A DNA stretch of 64,000 nt from Vibrio hyugaensis. Lineage in GTDB: Bacteria > Pseudomonadota > Gammaproteobacteria > Enterobacterales > Vibrionaceae. The position numbers and the translations under genes were made by a program. A model generated the notes under the pieces. That model was given only the letters and a program-made list of their open reading frames with translations. It had not been told where the DNA came from and ran no database searches. The stretch covers positions 124,001 to 188,000 of the forward strand of contig NZ_CP025794.1 of NCBI RefSeq assembly GCF_002906655.1, read 5' to 3'. Positions 26,024 to 34,901 of this stretch are shown in pieces (within the stretch, counting starts at the first letter, position 1; each line of letters begins with the position of its first letter).

Positions 26024-26450
26024 GTACGGGTTTGGCATCAAAGGTCATAAGTTTTGGTGTTGATCTGTTTTGGCGCTCGTCTTTACACCTTTCAGTTTGT
26101 ACCTTTCACGTTCTTTCCGGTGGCACTATATGCGGAGTGTTCGCTTTGAATTCACCGTTTACGGTTTCTAACTCTTAGCCTATTTCTTTGGCGCTTCTTC
26201 ATTTTTGTGGCGGCTTTTGAGAGAACCTTGGTTACTTTTGGTGTTGCTGTTGAAGTACGAGGAACGAATCCTTTTCTAATTTGAAGCTAGCGAAAGTAGG
26301 GCAGTTCATTGCGTTTTTCTTCTAGCCAACTTTCGTCTTTCAATCGGGGTAAAGTTTTGTAGCTGCCCGTCTCACTTCAGTGTTCAAAGCCTTTCATATC
26401 ATGTCACTTTTCAATATCTTGGAACGCATAAATAGAAGTAGTGCATGTAC
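26021..26450. other. Family A cassette, copy 7
   Basis: The minus-strand frame keeps its C-terminal 44 codons (LQIRKGFVPRTSTATPKVTKVL..) but has a TAG just upstream (CGC TAG CTT). Begins GTACGGGTTTGGCATC. Confidence 0.7.
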
Positions 26451-26570
26451 TAACAAATTGCTTAAGAGTGATTCGTAACGCGTGGCATTTTTACTTTGCG
26501 GTGGCTTATATGATTAAGGCGCTGTGCGGTAGCTTTTGAATTGCGTTACTCACACCTTAGCAAGGCGTTA
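26451..26570 (+). repeat. attC site
   Basis: 120 bp. Arms TTGCTTAAG / CTTAGCAAGG pair; family A type. Confidence 0.95.
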
Positions 26571-26585
26571 GTTTTTGGAGGTTAA

Positions 26586-27230
26586 ATGTCATCATTAATT
26601 TTTTATACAGACAGTACACAAGCACTAGTAGCTACAGATACTTTGGCAGTAGATAACGCGGGTGAACCATTTGCGTTTGTAACCAAAGCTGGTTACATCC
26701 CTCACTTGAAAACTATTGTTGCAGGGACAGGTGCTGGCGGGTTTGCAAACAGATGGCTACTTGATGCTAGCACTCAGATGATTGTTAAAGGAATTAGAAA
26801 TCTTGATTTTCATACACCAAACGCACTTCGAAAGTTATGGTGTGAGTATAAAGCTGAGCATTCGCTACCCGATGATTTCACTACAACAGTTTATCAATTT
26901 GGTGTTTGTGAAGAGAGTGGTCAAATTGTGTCATATGCATATCGCTCCACAAGTAATTTTGAATCTGAATTGTTGCAATATGGCACGGCTGTTAAACCTG
27001 AATGTAGTGTACCAACCGGTAATTTGATTGAACTGATCCCTCATATGATGGAAGAACAGCGTGAAATACAGAACGCCAAGCCATAAAATGAACGTGTTTA
27101 CATTGGTGGTGAGGTTTTTGCTTATTATCTAACTCCTTCAGGGTGTAACTGTCTGAAACTTGCCGAGTTTGACAATTTTGAAGAACAACAACAGCAAATT
27201 TTCGACAATTACGTAAAAACCAAAAACTAA
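26586..27230 (+). pseudogene. Possible Ntn-hydrolase (proteasome-like) gene with an in-frame TAA
   Basis: Starts ATG after TTTTGGAGGTTAA. The first 166 codons read MSSLIFYTDSTQALVATDTLAVDN.. TIVAGTGAGGFANRWL, resembling proteasome-type Ntn hydrolases (substrate-accessible strands, GxGxGG turn), a tentative call. A TAA at 27084-27086 ends that frame, but the same frame continues for 47 more codons (NERVYIGGEVFAYYLTPSGCNC .. NYVKTKN) to a stop that begins the attC, exactly as intact cassette genes do. One base change (for example CAA to TAA) would explain it. The truncated 166-residue protein may still be made. Confidence 0.75.
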
Positions 27231-27347
27231 CAAACTGTTTAAGAGTGATTCGCAACGCGTGGCATTTTTATTATGCGTTAGTTTTAGTGGTTAAGGTGGT
27301 ATGCGGCGGCTTAGGTATTGCGTTGCTCACACCTTAACAGGGCGTTA
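27228..27347 (+). repeat. attC site
   Basis: 120 bp. Arms CTGTTTAAG / CTTAACAGG pair. Confidence 0.95.
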
Positions 27348-27379
27348 GCAGCCAGAAAAATAAACTATGAGGGAAAGTG

Positions 27380-27922
27380 GTGAATTATAAAGAAGCCCTA
27401 AACAAATCTAGAGTTAAGCGGGTGTTAGGTGTGATTATTGCGATGTTAGCTTTGTGCTCGATTGCGATATCACTTTTAAAGTTTCTATATTGGGGACTAG
27501 ATGATGGCAGTAAATTAGGCTCTGCTTTATCTGAGCCTGTGAAACGCATTATTTCTATAATTTATGAGAACACACAGTTTCTTAATGTCTTGTGGAATTA
27601 TTCTCCTATCCCTAACCACTTAGACTTAATAAACATAGATAACTTGTATTTCTTCCTGACTTACGCTGTTCTGTTTATCGGCGCAGCTTTGAAAGCATCA
27701 GGCGATAAGTTAGCTAAACGTTTAGCTAAAATTCGCGAGCAAATTGAGGACCAACTGATAAAGGAATCTATGTCAGGGAATACGGCTAGGAGCCGAAAGG
27801 AAATTGAAGACTCTGTAGAAATTCCCAATACGAGTATTTTCACTCAGTTTCAGCAACTCTATGTAGCTCCAATTGTTACAGCTGTAGTCGCTGGAATTCT
27901 GTTGAAACTAGCGGGTTTCTAG
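27380..27922 (+). CDS. YniB family inner membrane protein
   Basis: 180 residues, similar along its length to E. coli YniB: KRVLGVIIA.. ISLLKF, FLNVLWNYSPIPN, AALKASGDKLAKRLAKIREQIEDQLIKE and IPNTSIFTQFQQLYVAPIVT correspond to conserved YniB segments. Spans at about 16-36, 88-105 and 158-176. The function of YniB is unknown. Start is GTG; a GTG one codon earlier is also possible, but the GAGGG ribosome binding site fits this one better. A household-type protein in a mobile cassette is notable. Confidence 0.83.
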   Translation: MNYKEALNKSRVKRVLGVIIAMLALCSIAISLLKFLYWGLDDGSKLGSALSEPVKRIISIIYENTQFLNVLWNYSPIPNHLDLINIDNLYFFLTYAVLFIGAALKASGDKLAKRLAKIREQIEDQLIKESMSGNTARSRKEIEDSVEIPNTSIFTQFQQLYVAPIVTAVVAGILLKLAGF

Positions 27923-27926
27923 CTGC

Positions 27927-28046
27927 TAACAAACTGTTTAAGAGTGATTCGCAACGCGTGGCATTTTTACCATGCGTTGATTTTAGTGATTAAGGTGGTG
28001 TGCGGCGGCATCGGTATTGCGTTGCTCACCCCTTAACAGGGCGTTA
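27927..28046 (+). repeat. attC site
   Basis: 120 bp. Arms CTGTTTAAG / CTTAACAGG pair. Confidence 0.95.
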
Positions 28047-28139
28047 GTCGCTCGGATAAAAATGTTAGATCTATTGCCTAGAATTCATACGTTAACTAGC
28101 TGATAATAGAGCAATATGTTTCGAATAAAAGGCGTCGGT

Positions 28140-28400
28140 ATGGAATCGAAAGCAGAGTTGTTAGCTTTACTCAGTCAAGAATATTTTGAATACTTAGAAA
28201 TTCCAGCGAGTGAAGCGCAACAAAAACGAGAAAAGAAGTCATTTATTAATGGTCTTATGACTGCATGTAGAGTCATTGGGGTTAGCTTTGATGAACTGAA
28301 CGAGATTGTTGGCGCAAATACCGCTTCAAAATTTGAAAGTTTAGACGACAAGCTCGCTATTCCAACTTACATACGAAACCAGGTCGAATTGGCGCGATAG
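28140..28400 (+). CDS. Small helical protein, unknown
   Basis: 86 residues (MESKAELLALLSQEYFEYLEIPASEAQQKREKKSFINGLMTACRVIGVSFDELNEIVG..), soluble and mainly helical, with a central basic patch. An upstream ATG (28116) is in frame and would add MFRIKGVG; the later ATG has AAAGGCGTCGGT before it. Either could be used. No family recognised. Confidence 0.65.
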   Translation: MESKAELLALLSQEYFEYLEIPASEAQQKREKKSFINGLMTACRVIGVSFDELNEIVGANTASKFESLDDKLAIPTYIRNQVELAR

Positions 28401-28421
28401 CGAGCTAATCAACAATGCGCA

Positions 28422-28512
28422 TAACAAAGCATTTAAGAGTGATTCCTTACGCTTGGCAGTTTCGCTTCGCTCAAGTATAGCCAAGCGTGCGTCACACCTT
28501 AATGCGGCGTTA
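28422..28512 (+). repeat. attC site, short type
   Basis: 91 bp. Arms GCATTTAAG / CTTAATGCGG pair; centre TTTCGCTTCGCTCAAG. Confidence 0.95.
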
Positions 28513-28543
28513 TAGCGCAGAGGTATTTATCAGAAGAGGGATT

Positions 28544-28810
28544 ATGCGCATTGATTTAATAATGATAGAGAACGAAAATCAACTTCATGAATTGATGGCT
28601 AATTGCTTTGGTTTTCCAGATTATTATGGAAAAAACTGGGATGCTTTTTGGGATTGCCTTTGTGATTCGGATTTGCCTAAAGACATAGAGTTTGTAGGCT
28701 CTAATCATCTGAAGTCAGCTCTCCCAGAGAGTTTCGAATCTTTAAAAAGTTGTTTTGATGATTTGAGCCGAGAGTATCCAAATATAGGTACCAGAGTAGA
28801 CTGGGACTAA
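28544..28810 (+). CDS. Barstar family protein
   Basis: 88 residues. CFGFPDYYGKNWDAFWDCLCD is the Barstar signature (FPxYYGxNxDALxDxL), the helix and loop that plug the active site of barnase-type RNases. No barnase-like RNase lies in the same cassette, so it may act as a free-standing immunity or regulator. The start follows AGAAGAGGGATT; the frame running back into the attC was rejected. Promoter not visible. Confidence 0.87.
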   Translation: MRIDLIMIENENQLHELMANCFGFPDYYGKNWDAFWDCLCDSDLPKDIEFVGSNHLKSALPESFESLKSCFDDLSREYPNIGTRVDWD

Positions 28811-28817
28811 TGAGCTA

Positions 28818-28937
28818 TAACAAACTGTTTAAGAGTGATTCACAACGCGTGGCATTTTTACTATGCGTTGGTTTAAGTGATTAAGGTGGTATGCGGCGGC
28901 ATTGGTATTGCGTTGCTCACACCTTAACAGGGCGTTA
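28818..28937 (+). repeat. attC site
   Basis: 120 bp. Arms CTGTTTAAG / CTTAACAGG pair. Confidence 0.95.
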
Positions 28938-29437
28938 GTCGCCAGAAAAAGCTAGCAATCAAAATCATGTTTCTAAGCTTAAAATTTGGCTGATGATTGT
29001 TTGCTATACAGGCTCTTCATCGATGGTCAAAACTCAGTTTCAGCTGTTTCAAATCCAAAGTTTTGCAAGTGTCCAAGCGGTTTTTTTGTTCTTTGGCGCT
29101 GACAGAACAGGGCAATCGAGCGTCTGTTCTTGGTTGCAACTCTGCCCGGTGAGTTTGTTGGTTCAAAAGCAGATCTACTCGCTGAAAAGTCGTCTTCTCT
29201 GGTGTTGTAAGTTCCACGTGGTTTCAGTGATTTTGTTGAAAGTCCGCACTGTGAGATTGGTTTTCCAAAAGCGCTTTTTGGTGTTGTCAGTCCGTTTTCT
29301 GCGGCGCTGTTTTTTCTAAGTGGTTTCATTGAGTAGCCGCTTTGAGACTACGCCAGACTTAAGTGCATCAAAACACATAAAGTTTGTTGTTTGCAAAGTT
29401 TAGTTCGGCTTAAAATTGTCGCTCGGTGCCTCGCGAC
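28935..29437. other. Family B cassette, copy 4 (duplicate of copy 1)
   Basis: Body identical to 578-1080; its attC carries the common GCGTTGCTC where copy 1 has GCGGTGCTC. No supported gene. Confidence 0.78.
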
Positions 29438-29557
29438 TAACAAACTGCTCAAGAGGGATTCGCAACGCGTGGCATTTTTACTGTGCGTTGAATTTAGTGA
29501 TTAAGGTGGTATGCGGCGGCTTCGGTATTGCGTTGCTCACCCCTTAGCAGGGCGTTA
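29438..29557 (+). repeat. attC site
   Basis: 120 bp. Arms CTGCTCAAG / CTTAGCAGG pair. Confidence 0.95.
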
Positions 29558-29616
29558 GGTGACTAAGCAAAACTCAGCCTCCGAACCATCAAGCTAAGGC
29601 TCGGAGGTAAGGGGAG

Positions 29617-30126
29617 TTACAGTTGTCCTAAGTCGATTTTTTTTGCAATTTCCTTCATCGTGTCAATCATTCCGTGTTCGAATAAGAGTGAGTCTGTGAG
29701 GGTGTAGGATTTCGACCATACGCTTTCGGGTTCTTTTCTGTCGAGAGTAATAAATGCGTATCCACCGCCGCCTTCGCCATCGGCATTAAAAGCACGTCTA
29801 AGTTTTAGCCGCTCACCATCGACAATACCTTCATCGTTGAATTTGCCTTTGGGTAATCCGCCTTCCGCTGCAGTTTTAAAAAACTTACCTTCTAGTGTGT
29901 CTAGGAACCAACGCAAGCCGTGCTTGGGAAATTCGATTTGGTAGTGTAGCCATTTACTTTTTCCGGTTCGCTTGTTGGTAAAATACTGAGCATCCGCAAG
30001 GACGATGTAATCATCAATCAATAAAAAATAGAACGTATTACCAGCATCTGTCGCGTCAGGTAAAGTTGCAACTAAATTCGGGTGTGCTGCGACTGTCAGT
30101 GGATCTATTTCTTTAAATTGCTTCAT
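29617..30126 (-). CDS. Partner of the PAAR protein, possible immunity protein
   Basis: 169 residues, soluble, no signal peptide. It overlaps the end of the PAAR gene by 14 bases and follows it, the usual place for a type VI immunity gene. It reads as a beta-rich fold (FYFLLIDDYIVLADAQYFTNKRTGKSKWLHYQIEFP) ending in a helix (DTMKEIAKKIDLGQL). A second, frameshifted copy exists in the cassette at 42109. Immunity is inferred from position; it could instead be an adaptor or a second effector. No family recognised. Confidence 0.75.
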   Translation of the reverse strand: MKQFKEIDPLTVAAHPNLVATLPDATDAGNTFYFLLIDDYIVLADAQYFTNKRTGKSKWLHYQIEFPKHGLRWFLDTLEGKFFKTAAEGGLPKGKFNDEGIVDGERLKLRRAFNADGEGGGGYAFITLDRKEPESVWSKSYTLTDSLLFEHGMIDTMKEIAKKIDLGQL

Positions 30127-31285
30127 TTGTTTTTCCTTTCCCGATGTTAATTCGCTTTATGGCTCCGGCTTCTTCTAACGTTCCCAGTGTTTGTGGGTTT
30201 TTGTCCCACGTAAAGGTTTCTGGTGGTCCGTATTCGACGTTGTCATCAATATCACCAAACGGGGTAGTGTCATATGACACATTAATGTCTCTGGTGAGAC
30301 CATTGCCAAGGAAGTGTTCATTCGCGCCTAAGCCTTGTTCTATTTGATGGCGGGTACGTAAGGTGTCGGTCTGGCTAGGGGTAAAGCCAAGTTCTTGGCA
30401 ATATTCGTTAAACTGCTTTTGCTTTTTAATATCAGTGCCTTCCTCTTCAGCTGATATCTTGACTTGTTCATAGTATCGACTGAAGTCTGGTGTCATACAT
30501 GGTGCAATTAAATCGAGGCTATCTTCAAATTCAGAGGACAATTCAGATTCCGTAAATCCACCCATTCTCTCGTAGGTGGGAATAAAGCTATGCATATCGC
30601 CGATTTCATTGGCTTTTTGGTGGTCGATGAGCAATATGGTGTATTCACAGTCTGGTTTATATTCAATTCCTACTGCATTGCAGATAGCTTCTGGGTCTGT
30701 ATCGCCATGCTCAGCTTGAGTAAATGTAGTTGTCCAGTATTTTAGCTTGGTAACGCCTTCGGGCTTGTAGCCAATATAGCCATCATCCTCATTGTATTTG
30801 GACTCGATAATACGAAATAGCAGGGGCTCATTTAGTCCTTTCTGGACAATCTCTCTTTTGTCAGCAGTAGAGTACGCAGAACCCGGTAACGCCGCACCAC
30901 CTTCACGAGCTGCATCGACATAAGGTTTGGCTTCTACCAAACGCTGTTTTGCTTCATGGAAAGTCTTGGGTGGTGGTTGTTTATCGGCGCGATATTTGTC
31001 ACCAATTAAGACTGTGGGGTTGCCAATGACAATCTTGCCTCCGTGGCTCGTTGAGTCTCCCATTCTTGCTGCTGGTTTACCGTTAATAAATACGGAGCCA
31101 GAACCTTTGCTTATGGAATCAGGAGGACCAACACAGATGAGGCGGTCCCCTTTTCGAGCTGCAGGTAAGCCACCAATTTTTACATTGGTTGAGCCAACGA
31201 TTACAGGACCGCCCACATGCGGAACTTTGGCGGTGACTTTGGGGCAGATGTGCATTGATGTTAATGTTGCAGCGGGTTTTCCCAT
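30113..31285 (-). CDS. PAAR-domain type VI secretion protein with C-terminal extension
   Basis: 390 residues. Residues about 12-97 form a PAAR domain (HICPKVTAKVPHVGGPVIVGSTNVKIGGLPAARKGDRLICVGPPDSISKGSGSVFINGKPAARMGDSTSHGG..) that caps the VgrG spike of a type VI system. After a linker (KQPPPKTFHEAKQRL.. EGGAALPGSAYSTADK) comes a ~270-residue C-terminal region of unknown fold, the likely effector. Transcribed against the array. The ATG chosen (MGKPAATLTSM) has AAAAAGGAAG before it; a longer frame to 31384 was rejected. The rest of the secretion system is not in the window. Confidence 0.9.
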   Translation of the reverse strand: MGKPAATLTSMHICPKVTAKVPHVGGPVIVGSTNVKIGGLPAARKGDRLICVGPPDSISKGSGSVFINGKPAARMGDSTSHGGKIVIGNPTVLIGDKYRADKQPPPKTFHEAKQRLVEAKPYVDAAREGGAALPGSAYSTADKREIVQKGLNEPLLFRIIESKYNEDDGYIGYKPEGVTKLKYWTTTFTQAEHGDTDPEAICNAVGIEYKPDCEYTILLIDHQKANEIGDMHSFIPTYERMGGFTESELSSEFEDSLDLIAPCMTPDFSRYYEQVKISAEEEGTDIKKQKQFNEYCQELGFTPSQTDTLRTRHQIEQGLGANEHFLGNGLTRDINVSYDTTPFGDIDDNVEYGPPETFTWDKNPQTLGTLEEAGAIKRINIGKGKTNEAI

Positions 31286-31378
31286 GAAAACTTCCTTTTT
31301 GTGGGTTAGGTTGCATATCTTAATCCTGATAGGGAAACTATATTCTGTGACTGGTGTAATATTTGGAGTCAAATCACC

Positions 31379-31498
31379 TAACAAACAATTTAAGAGTGAT
31401 TCGGCACGCGTGGCATTTTCACTATGCGTCGGTTTTAGTGATTAAGGTGGTATTCGGCAGCATAGGTATTGCGCGCCTCACACCTTAATTGGGCGTTA
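31379..31498 (+). repeat. attC site
   Basis: 120 bp. Arms CAATTTAAG / CTTAATTGGG pair. Confidence 0.95.
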
Positions 31499-31516
31499 GT
31501 TGAATAGGGAAAATCC

Positions 31517-32290
31517 GTGAATATTTTTGAAGCATTTCTTAACGTGCTTGTGCAAGTCTGGTATCTAGTGCCTTTATTGCTCATTGTTAGCGTTTTCAAA
31601 AGTAGGTGGCTAAAAGGTGTATTCGGTGAGTTTCTCGTGAACCGTCTTTTGTCCAAATTACCAGAGTCTGATTACACGCTAATAAAAGACGTAACGTTGC
31701 CGACTAGCGATGGTACAACTCAAGTTGACCATATTGTGGTTTCTAAATATGGCATCTTTGTCGTTGAAACTAAGAATATGAAAGGTTGGATATTTGGCTC
31801 GGCTCGCCAGAAACAGTGGACACAAAAGATTTACCGTCATTCCTCTAAATTTCAAAACCCACTGCATCAGAATTACAAGCACATAAAAGCTTTGGAAACC
31901 TTGCTAGGTTGCAGTGAAGAGCACTTGCATTCAGTTATTGTTTTCATCGGCGACAGTACCTTTAAAACCGAAATGCCTCCAAACGTTACCTATGCTCAAG
32001 GAAGTATTCGATACATTCAGCAATTTAACGAGATAGTGTTCTCTGACAAGGATTATGCTCTGTTAACAGAGTCTATAAACCAGATAAAGTTAAAGCGTGG
32101 AGTCATTACGGATTTAAAGCATCGCAAACATGTCAAAGACGTTGTCACATCCAAAGTTAGCTCAAATCAGTGTCCCCGTTGCGGCTCTGAAATGGTGTTG
32201 CGTGAAACCAAGCGTGGTGAAAATATAGGTAAACAGTTTTGGGGTTGTTCAACCTTTCCCAAGTGTAGAGCAGTGAAACAATTCAACTAA
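31517..32290 (+). CDS. NERD-domain protein with topoisomerase-type zinc finger
   Basis: 257 residues. A membrane span at about 10-28, then a NERD nuclease-related domain (FGEFLVNRLLSKLP.. QVDHIVVSKYGIFVVETKNMKGWIFG) with the D..ExK-type residues (VDH, ETK), and at the C-terminus a four-cysteine finger (CPRCGSEMVLRETKRGENIGKQFWGCSTFPKC) of the zf-C4_Topoisom type. NERD proteins are thought to process DNA. GTG start after TAGGGAAAATCC. Defence against foreign DNA is possible but unproven. Confidence 0.87.
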   Translation: MNIFEAFLNVLVQVWYLVPLLLIVSVFKSRWLKGVFGEFLVNRLLSKLPESDYTLIKDVTLPTSDGTTQVDHIVVSKYGIFVVETKNMKGWIFGSARQKQWTQKIYRHSSKFQNPLHQNYKHIKALETLLGCSEEHLHSVIVFIGDSTFKTEMPPNVTYAQGSIRYIQQFNEIVFSDKDYALLTESINQIKLKRGVITDLKHRKHVKDVVTSKVSSNQCPRCGSEMVLRETKRGENIGKQFWGCSTFPKCRAVKQFN

Positions 32291-32407
32291 CAAACTGTTT
32301 AAGAGTGATTCGCAACGCGTGGCATTTTTACTATGCGTTGCGTTCAGTGTTTAAGGTGGTATGCGGCGGCTTTAGTATTGCGTTACTCACACCTTAACAG
32401 GGCGTTA
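32288..32407 (+). repeat. attC site
   Basis: 120 bp. Arms CTGTTTAAG / CTTAACAGG pair. Confidence 0.95.
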
Positions 32408-32834
32408 GTACGGGTTTGACACCAAAGGTCATAAGTTTTGGTGTTTATCTGTTTTGGCGCTCGTATTTACACCTTTCAGTTAGTGCCTTTCACGTTCTTT
32501 CCGGTGGCACTATATGCGGAGTGTTTGCTTTGATTTCACCGTTTACGGTTTCTAACTCTTAGCCTATTTCTTTGGCGCTTCTTCTCTTTCGTGGCTTTTA
32601 CTAAGTCAGAATTGTCTTTCTTTGGTGTTGCTGTCGAAGTGCGAGGATCGAATCCTTTTCTAAGTTGAAGTCAGTAAAAGTAGGGGAGTTCAGTACGTTT
32701 TTCTCCTAGCCAACTTTCGTCTCTTAACCGAGTTTAAGTTTTGTAGCTGCCCGTCTCACTTCAGTGTTCAAGTACTTTCATATCATCTCAATTTTCAATA
32801 TCTTGGAGCGCATAAATAAAAGTAGCGCATGTAC
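32405..32834. other. Family A cassette, copy 8 (duplicate of copy 1)
   Basis: Body identical to 31-460. The attC differs by one base (GCGTAGC for GCGTGGC). No supported gene. Confidence 0.78.
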
Positions 32835-32954
32835 TAACAAATTGCTTAAGAGTGATTCGTAACGCGTAGCATTTTTACTTTGCGGTGGCTTATGTGATTA
32901 AGGCGCCGTGCGGTAGCTTTTGTATGGCGTTACTCACACCTTAGCAAGGCGTTA
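32835..32954 (+). repeat. attC site
   Basis: 120 bp. Arms TTGCTTAAG / CTTAGCAAGG pair; unusual GCGTAGC in the left part. Confidence 0.95.
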
Positions 32955-32976
32955 TGTGCTTAGAGGAAAATCAGTA

Positions 32977-33405
32977 GTGATTAGAGAAATGCATATCTCA
33001 GATTACTCGCAAGTAATCGGCTTGTGGTCAACAACTGAAGCGATGTTGCTACGAGATGCAGATTCAAAGGAAAACATAGGTAAGTACCTAAAACGCAATC
33101 CAAACCTTAGCTTCGTCGCATTGGATGGTGACAATATTGTTGGTGCTATTCTAGTTGGGACTGATGGGCGTCGAGGTTATGTGCAGCATCTGGCTGTTGA
33201 TTCAACTTTTCGAGGTAAAGGCGTTGGTGCAAAGCTCATATCGTCAGCAGTGGAAGCGCTATCGAAAGTAGGCATAGCCAAAACGCATCTATTTGTCGCA
33301 AATGAAAACATTAATGCGCAGTCTTTCTACGAAAAATTAGGTTGGTTTCCTCGCGACGAAGTTCGTATGTTTTCTTTCAATTCTTCTAACAGTGGCAACG
33401 TTTAG
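32977..33405 (+). CDS. GNAT family N-acetyltransferase
   Basis: 142 residues from a GTG start behind TAGAGGAAAATCAGTA. The acetyl-CoA loop is FRGKGVGAKLISSA (R-G-K-G-V-G), preceded by GYVQHLAVDST, and motif B is VANENINAQSFYEKLGWF. The start IREMHISDYSQVIGLW is typical of small single-domain GNATs such as those modifying ribosomal proteins or antibiotics. Substrate unknown. The frame extending back through the attC was rejected. Confidence 0.87.
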   Translation: MIREMHISDYSQVIGLWSTTEAMLLRDADSKENIGKYLKRNPNLSFVALDGDNIVGAILVGTDGRRGYVQHLAVDSTFRGKGVGAKLISSAVEALSKVGIAKTHLFVANENINAQSFYEKLGWFPRDEVRMFSFNSSNSGNV

Positions 33406-33413
33406 TACGCACA

Positions 33414-33533
33414 TAACAAACTGTTCAAGAGGGATTCGCAACGCGTGGCATTTTCACTATGCGTTGCTTTTAGTGTTTAAGGTGGTATGCGGGAGCTTTT
33501 GTATTGCGTTGCTCACCCCTTAACAGGGCGTTA
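33414..33533 (+). repeat. attC site
   Basis: 120 bp. Arms CTGTTCAAG / CTTAACAGG pair. Confidence 0.95.
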
Positions 33534-33555
33534 GGCTTTTGGAGAAATAATCAAC

Positions 33556-34767
33556 ATGGTTAAAAAGGGTATGCTTCTTCAGCTATTGGATGAACTCCGA
33601 AAGCTTGAGGAAAAAGGTAGTGAGTTTACCGCTAAAGAAGTGGCGGAATCAGTCGGTTACAGTGTTAGCTCTATAAACAAGTACTTTAACGAAAAGCTCA
33701 AGGGCGAGTACATCGTTAAAGTGAGTCGTTCTCTATGGAAATGCAGCGGTATTAACAAACTCTCTAATGACGAGTTTTTCAGGCTCATGTCCCAGAGCTT
33801 GAATACACAGTCCAAATCACCTGATGAAATACTCTCGGATCAACTCATAAAAAGAAGTCATGATGCTTTTACGTTGGCGCTTGAAGTTTATAACCGTCCA
33901 ACATTGGGGAATCGGGTTGAAGCATTTACCATTATGATGGTAAATGCGTGGGAACTCATGCTTAAATCGGAACTAGCTAAAAGAGACGGTGCTTCAAGTA
34001 TTTTCAAAGAGGGTGATTTCAGCATTAGTATTCGTGAAGCTATGTGTAAGCTAATCGAGTCATCCGACAATGTGGCTAAGAACTTGGAAACGCTTATTGA
34101 TCTTAGAGACCATGCGATTCATCTGTTAATTCCAGAGTTACAACCTCAATTGTCTCGTTTGTTCCAAGCGACAGTTCTGAATTATCAAAAACGCTATAAA
34201 GCGCTAATGGGCAATAGCCCACTAGCGGGTCAAAGTGTTGGTTTGTTAAGTCTTATTGTTGATGGTTGTGAACCCGAAGTCGCAGTAATCAAAGAAACTT
34301 ATGGTGAGTTAACTGCAACTCAAGTGAAAAGCTTTCTGGGCAAATTTACGGAAATGGCACGAGAATGTGACTCGGATGAATTTTCGATTTCCGTAGACTA
34401 CAAGCTAGCGTTAACCAAAAAGTCTTCAGAGAGTGACTTATCTTTATCACTGAGTGATGGTGGCGAGAAAGCCATCATCATCCGCGAAACTAAAGATCCA
34501 GATGTTACCCACCCATACCATCAGAACACAGCAATCGCAGAAATTAATCTTCGACAGACACTCGTTAAAATTACGAGTTACTCTTTTCAAGCTGTTGTAA
34601 AGAAAAACAAAACTCAAAAAGCCAAGCGTTCTAACTATCATTATGAGCTAGATGGGCGTCACAGATACTCTGAGGCTTTCATTGAATGGTTTGTGAATAA
34701 TCTTAACCAGAAAAATTGGCTGGACGGTGCATTAAGAAGTCACCGAAACCGTCGGAAAAAAGCCTAA
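33556..34767 (+). CDS. DUF3644 (HEPN-like) protein with N-terminal HTH
   Basis: 403 residues. The first 60 residues (LLQLLDELRKLEEKGSEFTAKEVAESVGYSVSSINKYFNEKL) look like a winged helix-turn-helix. The DUF3644 core follows: MMVNAWELMLKSELAKRDG and LETLIDLRDHAIHLLIPEL, in which R184 and H189 give an RX4H HEPN motif. The last 60 residues are basic (RSHRNRRKKA). ATG after TTTTGGAGAAATAATC. HEPN-type RNases guard against phage; a DNA- or RNA-binding front end agrees with a regulated toxin. No partner in the cassette. Confidence 0.87.
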   Translation: MVKKGMLLQLLDELRKLEEKGSEFTAKEVAESVGYSVSSINKYFNEKLKGEYIVKVSRSLWKCSGINKLSNDEFFRLMSQSLNTQSKSPDEILSDQLIKRSHDAFTLALEVYNRPTLGNRVEAFTIMMVNAWELMLKSELAKRDGASSIFKEGDFSISIREAMCKLIESSDNVAKNLETLIDLRDHAIHLLIPELQPQLSRLFQATVLNYQKRYKALMGNSPLAGQSVGLLSLIVDGCEPEVAVIKETYGELTATQVKSFLGKFTEMARECDSDEFSISVDYKLALTKKSSESDLSLSLSDGGEKAIIIRETKDPDVTHPYHQNTAIAEINLRQTLVKITSYSFQAVVKKNKTQKAKRSNYHYELDGRHRYSEAFIEWFVNNLNQKNWLDGALRSHRNRRKKA

Positions 34768-34884
34768 CAAACTGTTCAAGAGTGATTCGCAACGCATGGC
34801 ATTTTCGCTATGCGTTGGTTTAAGTGATTAAGGTGGTATGCGGCGGCATCGGTATTGCGTTGCTCACACCTTAACAGGGCGTTA
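34765..34884 (+). repeat. attC site
   Basis: 120 bp. Arms CTGTTCAAG / CTTAACAGG pair; centre begins GCATGGC instead of GCGTGGC. Confidence 0.95.
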
Positions 34885-34901
34885 GCTAGCAGGTAGCAGT
34901 T

